A stretch of 64,000 nt of DNA from Tretioscincus oriximinensis (Eukaryota; Chordata; Lepidosauria; Squamata; Gymnophthalmidae), in the NCBI GenBank assembly GCA_022410635.1, contig JAJVDF010000028.1:1685849-1749848 (forward strand). Direction: 5' to 3'. The notes beneath the pieces were generated by a model. That model was not told the DNA's origin, searched no databases, and saw nothing but the letters and a program-made list of their open reading frames with translations. Below, one piece after another: positions 50,101 to 61,000 of this stretch (position 1 is its first letter; each line of letters begins with the position of its first letter). The position numbers and the translations under genes are program-made.

Positions 50101-53100
50101 TCTAGTGATGGAAGCTATCATGTTTTTATGTTAACCTTTTAAAAATTTCTTATGTAGCTTATGCCATTGTTCCTTCTGTTTGTTCTGGATTTCAGGTCTA
50201 TAGGAAGGACAGTTTTCCTCNCCATTGATATACTGGGTGGGAAAGAGGAATTTAGGACAGACTGTACTTACATCTATACTTTCTTTTACCAGTTCCAAAA
50301 TATTCTGCAGATGGTGGACTAATATACTGTGAAGGCTGATTTACCTGCCCTTTTTAGTTTAGCTAGGAATGCCTCAGTGACCAGTATTCTCCTAAATGTA
50401 GACTGGTAATTAAAATTTGAACATAAATATAAGATTGAAATTTGTAAATATAATAGTTCTGTTTGCAAAGCCCAAATTGTCTTTTCAAGTGTTTAGGGTN
50501 TATTTGTTAATCATCGNCATCATCAATCATCATCATCATTATCATCATCATCATCATCAATCTTGTGAGATGCTGCATCTTTACAAGTACAATTCTTGGT
50601 TTCCTCTANTACATGTTCAATTTAATGGTGTATTTGCATAGTAGCCCATTTTTCTAATTGCTTTTTAAAAAGCGATAATTGACTGTTGTACATAATGGTT
50701 CTCCAAAGATAGATATTATTAAGGTGATGAACAGCTCTGTTTGGCTTTATGCTTATCAGTAACCTTTACTCATAATGTGATATTGTCTGAATGTCTTATT
50801 TTGTTCAGCTTTCCCTAGCCCTGATGAAGCCTTAGGCTGCTGTTTCTTTGAGTTACTGATAATTTTTTATCTGATTAACTGACACATTTAGTTGAAATCA
50901 GACACAGCCCTTAGGCTGGGCATGGATTTAATTTTAAAAGTATCAAAGGTTTGCTCTGTGCGCTGTTTAATCATCATGTTTATCAGGCAAGAAAAAATTA
51001 CCGGAAGGACCATAGGGAGAGGGTTATCTTAAGGAGCAGTAGCTTGGGAAATTGACAATAACTACAAGGTAATTTACTGCTAACTTTCACTTTCATTAAT
51101 ATAACATTTCCCACTAATAATTACAATGCATGTAATATACTAATTAAATGGGAAGCATTATCACTAATTTTCTTCTTGCTGAACTCAAGCAATTGTGATA
51201 TAAGAGGATTAAAAAGCACATGTAGTGAAACTGTTTTAAATTCACAAGCAAACTGAACAGCATATAGGATTGATAAACCATGTTTTGTTTAAGGATCTTT
51301 GAGATTCTTTATGATTTACTTCAAAAGTCTTCCCAACCTTCCTTGTTTAGCCCAAACAACAAGTTTTTAATACTTTTATGACTATATATACTTAAATAGG
51401 TTTTACAGAAATATCTAGGTAATTCACTTCCACCTCAGCAGTCACTTGTTTTTTCTTTCTTGGTCTCAATCTATTTTTTTATTTTTAGCCTGAGAACCTG
51501 GAATTGCTACAAAGTAAATTGGATCTCAAAATTCTAAAACAGAAAATTTTAAAAGATTACAGAAAATTTCCTATACTTCTGCAACTATTTATTTATTTTA
51601 TTTATTTACATTTTTATACCGCCCTATAAAGGTCTCAGGGCAGTTAACAATAAAAACACAATTAAAATATTTAAAACAGCCAAATCTAAAAAATAGGGGA
51701 CAGCAGGTTTCCAGCCAAAGGCTATTTTCTGAACGTGCACAGAGACGATGATTGATATACCTCGATGGGGAGACTATTCCGTAGTCTGGGGGCTGCCACA
51801 GAGAAGGCCCTATTCTGGGTTCCCACCCTCNCTGCCACNGNGGGAGGTGGTATAGTCAGGAGGACCTCCCCTGCAGAAATTAAGACATAGGCAGGCTCAT
51901 ATGGGAGAAGGNGTTCCTTTAGATATTTGAAGCACAAGTTATTTAAGGTTTTATAGATTAGAGTTAATAACTTGAATTAGGCTCGGTAGCAAATTGGCAG
52001 TCAGTGCAGTTCCTTCAGGACAGGCATNATGTGTGTCTGGCCAGTTGAACTGGACAGTAGTCTAGCTGCTGTGTTCTTTCCTTTCTCTAGTGATAGTTTT
52101 AAAAATGCAAAAAAAATATCTTCAGCCAAATGGTTTGTAGAGGACAATTGCAAGGGCAATGCCGAATGGCTTCTTAAGGAGCGTTTCAAGGTCCTAGCAA
52201 ATCTCCAGATCGTAACACTATAGAAAATCTTTGGAGCGAGTTGAAAGTTCGTGTTGCCCAGTGACAGCCCCAAAACATCACTGTTCTAGAGGAGATCTGC
52301 ATAGAGGAATGGGCCAACATACCATCAACAGTGTGTGCCAACCTTGTAAAGACTACAGAAAACATTTGTCATTGCCAACAAAGGATATCTAACAAATTAT
52401 TGAGATGAACTTTTTGTTACTGGCCAAATACTTATTTTCCACCATAATTTGCAAATAAATTCTTACAAAATCAAACAATGTGATTTTCTGGATTTGTTTT
52501 ACCATTTTAAGAACATAAGAAAATAAGAAGAGCCATACTGGATCAGGCCACAGCCCTTCTAGTCCAGCATTCTGTCTCACACAGAGGCCCACCAGATGCA
52601 CCTGGTCAGCCTGAACAGAGGAAAGCAAAATATGCACCTGTTCATGACTCCCTGCAAATGGTATTTCAGGAGTCCTGCCTGTTGCTCCATCCTGGAGNCA
52701 ACATCCAGACATCCATCCTAGTATCCATTTATACCCTTGGTGTCCATAAACCTGTCTAGTCCAGTTTTGTCTCTCATAGTTGAGGTCTACCTATGATGTC
52801 AATTACAGGCCTCTCTCATCTTTTTTAAATGGGAGAACTTGCACAATTGGTGGCTAACTAAATGCTTCCTCTCCACACACTATAGTATTTANGTTTAACA
52901 AACACATTATTATATTACTACATTGTTTTATTTTGCAACTTCTTAAACCATTGTGCCTTGGTATCACTTGCCTAAATCATTACTAGAATGCGATTGCTCT
53001 GCTTGAACTCATGGCAGCCAAATGGTCACTATGCAATGGGAAATTCTGCTGGCTGCTTATATTACAAGGTACATGGCAAAACATGTTAAAAGCAAAGCCA

Positions 53101-53239
53101 TGCTCATATGCACTGTTCTTGGCTATTCCCGAGGCTAAGCTTTTCCCCCCAGCTTGCCTTATAGCTAAGGGGGATCAGAGCCATGTGACTCACAACTCTT
53201 TTGCTAGTACTTTCTCTCCTTCCTTCTTTCTTTCTTTCC

Positions 53240-53270
<31 letters not shown>

Positions 53271-56200
53271 TTCTAGACTTTTTTCCAAACCAGAATAGGA
53301 GAGTGCCCAGCATCAGAACAAATCAGGGATAGTGCAAGCAAGGTCTGCTTTATCATGCGATTTTTATGCACTTCCCAGTTCCCTTTAAAAAAAAAATTAT
53401 GACCCCAGACAACTTTTCTTTGATGGCCACTTCTTCCCCCAGTTTGTGATTGATGAACTGCAGCACGTCCACCACTAATTTATAATTTTGATGTGTAGCT
53501 TAGAAAATGTAGCATATTTTGCCATAGATTCAAAAGAAAATGAAAAACAGAATTTGCTCATCGTTCACTGGAGAAGACCCCTGCAAGGATTCCTAATTGT
53601 GTTGGTAGCTCATTACATTGCATTTGTCAAAAGCTCATTTGATCTCTACGCCTNTTGAATTGGTTTCTGCTCATCACTAGTCAAAGCTTCCCACGGCGAA
53701 ATGCTTACTTGCCACCTTCAAGGGNTTTCTATCCTCAATCATTCTCATAGACTTTGCCTTTCTCCATTTTTGGCCTCACCAGCCCTGAACCTTCCAGATG
53801 CCCTTAGAACTGACCACAGGTGTGTATCTCTGTCATACTTTCCTAGCTGCTGCTTTTCATGTCTGTGCTAGAAGGCACACAAGTATGCTTGCTTACTGGT
53901 GTGCCATTGCACCCGGAGCAACTCTCTCCCAAATGTGGAAACGTTTTTAGCTTGCATTCCATATTTTCCTTTGCAATCAATATGACTGGAGGCTTTTTTG
54001 TTTTGGTTAATGAGAATTTCATTTTTTACTAATCTGCATTTGAAGCGACATGTTTTGTTTCCCCCTTTCCCTTTTGACTTGGGAAAGTTGCCTGTGATAA
54101 AGTTTGAGAACCTGTGATTTTATTCCTGCATGACACATTCCAAAATGATATGTAGCCTAGTTAAAAGCAATTAAAATACTTTGAATAATGACAGGTGATT
54201 CTGTGTTGGAGAATATAGTAATGGACATTGAAAAGAATAACGTATACTCCTTGTTGCCTTTCAGGAGTGGAAATGGATCTTAGCCTTAATCTGCCACATT
54301 ATTTTCATATTTATGATGCCTATAATAATAAACAAAGAAAGTTCTTGAAATTTTCTTAGAGTTAGACCTGTAATTTCCTTCTGTGAATATACTGAAAGTG
54401 TCATTTTGGAAGGCTAAAAATAATTGTTCTCTATGGATGGTTTGCACGCATAGTAACTGCATTGTTCACTCCACTGTATGATTAGTCAAGATAGCCCAGC
54501 TGATCCAATCTTGGGCATATAGAAATTTCAGAAGTTTCTTTAGATTTAGCAGTCAGAAAGGCCATCTGCTCCCAGTAATCCTAACATGAGGGGCTGGGCT
54601 CTGACTGGCAAAGTTTCCCATTGCTGCTGTGGCTGGAGTTCCTCATTTTTACATCTTTGCTTAAACTATTGCTTTTGGAGGGAAACCTCTTATGTTCAAA
54701 TGAGTTTTGAATGGAAACCTCTTATGTTTAAATATGACCAATTTCTGAACAGCATTTTGAGCAGGACAATAGGACTGCATTGATTGGCTAAAAGACTGTA
54801 TAAATATAGCTGCTNTGGCAGCAGNCAGTCACTGCAGACCTAACTCAAAGTCTCTCAAGAGCTGCAATAAATCACTTTCAGAGCTTGAAATCACTTGTCT
54901 GAGTGTATATTCGCCATCAAGAGTCTCACAGTAACTGTGGGGAAGAGCTTGTTTGTCTCACAGGATTGGAGTAAAAGCTGAGAGTCACCCAACATCTGCT
55001 GACACTGTAGGGACAAGGCTGAGAGGTAGCAAGTTGTAGAAGAATTGGCACTGACAGTGAGAATTTTAGTTCTTTCTATTGTACCCATTCTGAGCCCCTA
55101 GTTTTAAGGTNTACAGGAGTGTGTCCTCCACATACTTCTTTAGGAATATAAGAATAGCTCTTCTGGATTGGGTTGCAGCCCATCTAGCCCATCAGTTACC
55201 TCTGGGAATTTCAAGCAGCAGAAAAAAGAAACCTGCTTCCAACGTCCTGCAGTCAATATTTGGAAATAGCTTGCCTGTCTCTACAACCTTTGAGGCATAT
55301 CATAAAGCTGTACCAGGAAAGGGCCTGAGCCCACAGTTCCAATGTGCTTAGATTCCTTTTCACATTCATACCTATACATCCTGTAGGTAGAACAAGGACT
55401 GTTTGTTAATGGCCAAAGCATAGGTTCCATAGGGAAACAGGTACGGATAGCTCAGTTGCTAAGGAATCCGTCTCTCTTGTGGGAGATGAGTCAGATGTGG
55501 AGAGGTTAAGCACCTTTCACTACCCTGTAGCTCTAGCCAGCCCAGCTATTCGAAAGCAAGAAGTGCAAGAAATTGCAACTGACGGCAAGTAGATACATGG
55601 GAACCACCACAGCCTGGTGGGGAAGCTAGAATATAAGCCTTCAAGCAAAAATACCCTTGTAAATTGCTTTGAGTCCCTTTGAAAGNTGAGAAAAGCGGGG
55701 TATTAGAACCCAGTTCTTTTTCTTCTTGCTTCTTCTTCCTTCTTCTTCTCCTAAGATGTGCAGGTTGCTTGTCAATTGTTTCATAACTGAGAACCAAGAA
55801 TATGGATTTCAACTTTACATCTCAATGTTGGCCTTATCAGCTGTGGTTTGGAAGATTTACTCTTGGCCTCCAACTTGCTTTATAGTTATCCCTCGTAGTT
55901 TTGCTGGTTGTGAGTTATGTATATTCATGATAGAGAACATTTGACCCTCCCTTGTTATTTAGAAGACAAAATGTTTGCTGAATTAATTTTTTTCTGGCCT
56001 TAGCACTAAAACACAGCAGTATTTGGCTGCATTCCATTGATAATGTGCAGGAAAACAAAATACTACATACTTGAGTTTCTCCCTATTAAAGATTAGTATT
56101 TATGTATTTTCGGAAGAATCTTTTTCTGATGAAGAGCAAATGCATATATTTTATCTTGGTTTTAGATATTTTGAATGCAGAGGGAACATTAATCTAGTTC

Positions 56201-58017
56201 TATTCCATATAAGCTTTGCATGTTCATATCCACAGGCTGAGTCATGTCTGCATATCTGCGTATATTTTCTGAATGCCCCAAATGTTTTTTTTTTCACTTT
56301 TTGGGAATGGTGTGAAAGGCTTCTTCTTTTTTTGCGGGGGGAGGGAGGTGTGATATGTTTTTTAAACTAAATTATCTATTCCCTTCAACAGATCTGAGGC
56401 AGGTGAAATGATCACAATAAAAATCCATCAGGTGTAGTAAGTAAACCTTTCCCCACCACAAAGTATGGAATTATAGAGTTGGAAGGGACCTCCAGGGTCA
56501 TCAGGTCCAATCCTCTGCTCAATGCAGGATTCACTAACCATCCTAGACAGATGACTGTCCAATCTCTAAAGACTTCCAGCAAAGGAGAATTTGCCACCTC
56601 CTGTGGCAATCTATTCCACTGGTTTATCACCCTTACTGTCAAAAGGTTTTTTCTGAATCTACTTTCTTGCAGTTTCATTCCATTGTTCTAGTCCTTCCAT
56701 GTGTCAGTGTGAACAAAGCTGATCCCTCTGCTCTGTGGCAGCCCTTCAGATATTTGTATACCACCATCAGGTTTCCTCTCAGTCTTCTGTTGTGCAGACG
56801 AAATATCACTAGATCCTTTACCTATAGGACATGGTTTCCTAAGATGCCTTAAGATGATCATTTCGTTTAAACAACTAGTAAAAGTGACTTGCAAGAGACC
56901 TGTTATAAAAAATGTCCTGTAGCTAATGCATTATTGTCTAACTTTTGTTTTCAACATTAATGTCATGCCAACTTCAAGCAATAAAACTCATTAAATTACT
57001 TTCTGTAGTGCATGCTTGCTGCTTTCTGACTTAATAATGCCTGTTCCAATAAAAGAAGGGTTTTTCCATAAACAGCAAAGTAATAGAGCTATTCTAGGTC
57101 ACAGGCTATTAGACTGATTAATTGCATAATTTTAGAAAGCACTTTGAACCTAAGGATACTATTTAAAATATATATTGATACTTATTTTTACTTTAGAAAC
57201 ACAATTAAAAGTAGGTATTACAGAACAAGAGACATAACTGAAGTATTAGCTGTTTTAATACTACATATGTCAATTCAGTTTGCAGGCTCTAGAAGCTGTG
57301 AGCTTTTATTGTTCATATTTAGGACTTCTTGGTCTCTATTATTACACTAGGAAAGCTAAAATTCCTCTTGCTGGTAAGAACTGACAACCCAACTGTCCAT
57401 TAATGTACNGTTTGTGATTACTGGAGATCTGTCCTTGTATCTTATTTTGGCTGGTTGGTAATGTGGATCTCAGCAATGTTGGAAAGAGAATTGAATAGTG
57501 TAGCAGTGTAGTGGTTGACGCGTGCTACCATAGAAAAAGTCAAATCATATTGTTTTAGATTTTTGTGCACAGACAGAGAAAATGTTTTTAAAGATTTCAT
57601 TTCTGAGTACATTTACTTGTATATCTTCTTATCTGAAAAATGTTGCTAGAAAGTGTTGAAATAGAGAATGCCATAAGCATGATTTATCTGTATTCAGGTA
57701 TTGCTTTTTATGTATTCAACTTTAGGAAGGAAGAAATAAATTCCTCATGTTAATGCAGAATGCAAAGGATGCTAAAACAACAGACACATAAAATACAGGT
57801 GTGTCATCACTAGGACCAAATTAATTCCCACAGGATTTAGCATTAAACCAATAATCTTCAACCTAGTAGTCAACTCAGTAGATATTAATGTTTTATGAAT
57901 ACATATTCAGCATGCTTAGATTTTACTCATAGAAATTTAAAGTAGCACAAGTCCAACGAATTGCTAGCTAAATTATTGTTATTGTTATTGTTGTTGTTGT
58001 TGTTGTAGTTGTTGTTG

Positions 58018-58077
<60 letters not shown>

Positions 58078-61000
58078 GCTTTTCTGACACTTGCCCTACA
58101 GTTGCTGCAGAATGCCTTTTATTCTTCCTTAGAAATGTCCCACTTCTTCCATTTCATAAACAGTATTTTTCCTTTTTTAGAAAGTTAAGATCTGGGTTCA
58201 TCCACAGTGGCTTCCTTAGATGTGTCCCATATTTTCTTCTTGTAAAATTGTGCTTCTAGAATTGCATTTTGCAAGATTTCCCATCTTCCTTGGACATTTC
58301 TGTTCTTCAAGACATCCACCCATTTGATCCTTCTTACCCTCCTGAGTCCATCAAAATCTGCTCTTCTGAAATCCAGTCTTGAAGTTTGAGTCCTCTCAAA
58401 TCTTCCTCCCTTTGCTATGTAAAATTCAAAGACTGCATGTTCACTGCCCCCAGCCAACCTTATTTTCTCAACCATTTCCTCCTTGTTGGTAAGAATTAGA
58501 TCCAGGATAGCCGATTCCCTTATTTCTTCTTCTGCCTTTTGGCAGATGGTTATCTATTAGAGAAGATAAAAAATTATTAGACCCATGACTTTTGCCTGAG
58601 AGAGATTCCCAGCAATTTTCTGGATAGTTAAAATCTCCCATAGTCATTATGTCATGTTTTTAATTAAGAGCATAGTCATCTGTTGTAGGAAGAGTTCATC
58701 CATGTCTTCTGTTTGTCCAGCAGGCCTATAATAAACTCCCATGATGGTGTCCTTCTACTTTTTTCATCTTGTATTCTTACTCAGACGGTTTCTACAGAGT
58801 TTCCATTTTCTGAAACTTGAATTTCTGAGGAGGTAAATGTTTCCTACAATGCGACACCTCTTTCCCTTTTGTTAAGTGTGTTTCTTGCAAAGACGTTGTA
58901 ATCCCTAAGGTTTGTTTTCTAATCATGTGTATCATCCTACCAAGTTTCAGTGATATGTATGGCATCATATCTATTTTCCTGTGTTAGGATCTCCAGTTCT
59001 CCTTGTTTGTTTCCCATGCTATGTGCTTTATTACAGAAGCATTTTAGTTTGTGACTTAGCTTGTCTTCTCTGGTTTTCTCCCAAATGTTTTGCCTTTGTT
59101 CTTCTCTTTTCATTTGGCCAGTAAGATTATCATCTGCATTCATTGGCTGTACATGTTTGCCTGCTTTTTTACTTCCCTTCCNCTTTTACTTTAGTTTGAA
59201 GCTCTCCAGATGAGTGATGCCAGACACCTTATAAAAATATTATTTCCCATACTTGTAAGGTGCAGCCCATCCCTTGTCAGGAGTCCATCATACAGGTAGC
59301 TCACTCTGTGGTCTAGAAATCCAAATCCCTGTTGACAAACCACTGACATAGCCAATTGTTTACCTTCAAAGTCTTGTTCCATCTTCTTCGACAACCATCC
59401 ACTGGGAAGATAAACGTGAAGACAATCTGTGCTCTCAGTTACTTCACTTTCCTGCCTAGGTCCTCAAAACCTCTGCAGATAGTTTCATAGTCCTGTGTTG
59501 TAGTGTCGTTTGTCTCTAGATGTATCAGTATAAGCGGGTAGCAATCTATAGGACTAAAGAGTCCTGGCAGCCTCTCAGACACGTCTTTGATTCGTGTACC
59601 TGGAAGACAGCATACCTCTCATGAGGTTATATCATGTCTGCACACAGCCACTTCTATTCCTCTCCCACAATCACCACTTTCCTTTTCTTCTTCTCAGGGA
59701 CAGTTCATTTTCTCAGTTCAAGAGGTTTCTGAGTACTAACTGGACTATTCTTCATGGGTGGATTAGACAATCATTCAGCACCTCTTCATTTTTCTCCTGC
59801 ATGAGAATGTGGTACCGGTTTCACATTTTCATTTTATGTATATGGTTTTATTTTTAGGATAAAGAAGCTGTGGAAGGTGTTTCNGTTGGGGCCATTCTTT
59901 CAGATTACCAACGTATTCGGGTGGAAGATGTGTAAGTAAAACTAGTTTCTACTTGTAGCCCTTAATAAACATGCCAGAACACCTCTGCTATTGATTTTAA
60001 ATGTTCTGGATTATCTCTTAAAACTTATAATTGCTTTCAATTAAAAATGTTATTAAACAGAGTTAACATGTTACAAAATGAAAGAGGAACTGTACTTATG
60101 AATCATAGTCATACTGCATTCACATAAAGGTCATACTAGATAAGTTATCTATTCTTCCTGTATATATCTACCCTGAGTGTGTGTTAGACATCTGCAGAGT
60201 TTATTGACTTGTCTGTGCTATCACTGGATTTTTGTAGGTGTCAGGTGAAAGCTTTTTTTATTTTATAGGTCTCTAAACACTGTACAGCAGTACATGAATC
60301 ATACATTAAACAATAAAATCATAAAACATCAATAAGCTGGTAACACTGAGGGGAAAAATGCAAACAAAATTTTAGAATGCATAACAGTCAATCCCTGTTA
60401 TAAATTGCAAAAAATTAATCTGGCACCAAAGCTGTGTTCAGACTGAACAAGAAAGCTTTCTGAAGCATCTCTGAAGCACCTTTGAAATGAGATCATACAT
60501 GCCATTCTGCTCCTCCGCTTTCTTTTCTTGTGGAATAAAAGGTTGATTAGAGAAGACTGGGAATACTAAGTGCCACAAAGTGTCTCTGTGAGGCACCTCT
60601 AAGGCACCCCTTAGAGGTGCCTCAGGACAGGGCCTTCGCTGTAGCTGCCCCCAGTCTATGGAATAGTCTCCCCCTTGAGGGTGCGTCTGTCATCATCAAC
60701 CTTGCCTTTGGTTGAAGAAATGCTGTTTTTTCCCTCCACCTTCAGATATTGGTTGTTACTGTTTTAAAATGTAAATTTTGNACTGTTTTTATTGTTGGCC
60801 ACCCTGAAACTGTCGGGTATGAGGTGGGGTATAAGTATAAATAAACAAATAAATAAATAAAAAAAATGTCTCAATGCAGCCTGACTTGTTTGTGCAGGCT
60901 TATTTATGTGTTTTAGACAGATCATTATTAGATGTACTCTTTAAACTGTCTCACCAGTAGAACACATTAGTCTGCCCTACATATATATCAATGCCAGCAA

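Noticed and set aside
50511..50562. CRISPR-like or other spaced array
   Set aside because: Simple trinucleotide repeat without spacers; the host is a vertebrate.
55438..55510. tRNA gene
   Set aside because: Only a tRNA-like SINE head; no consistent cloverleaf, and it continues into a SINE body and tail.
58185..59394. Minus-strand frames as an antisense gene beside exon 4
   Set aside because: They match CR1 ORF1 esterase and ORF2 endonuclease blocks and are interrupted by stops.
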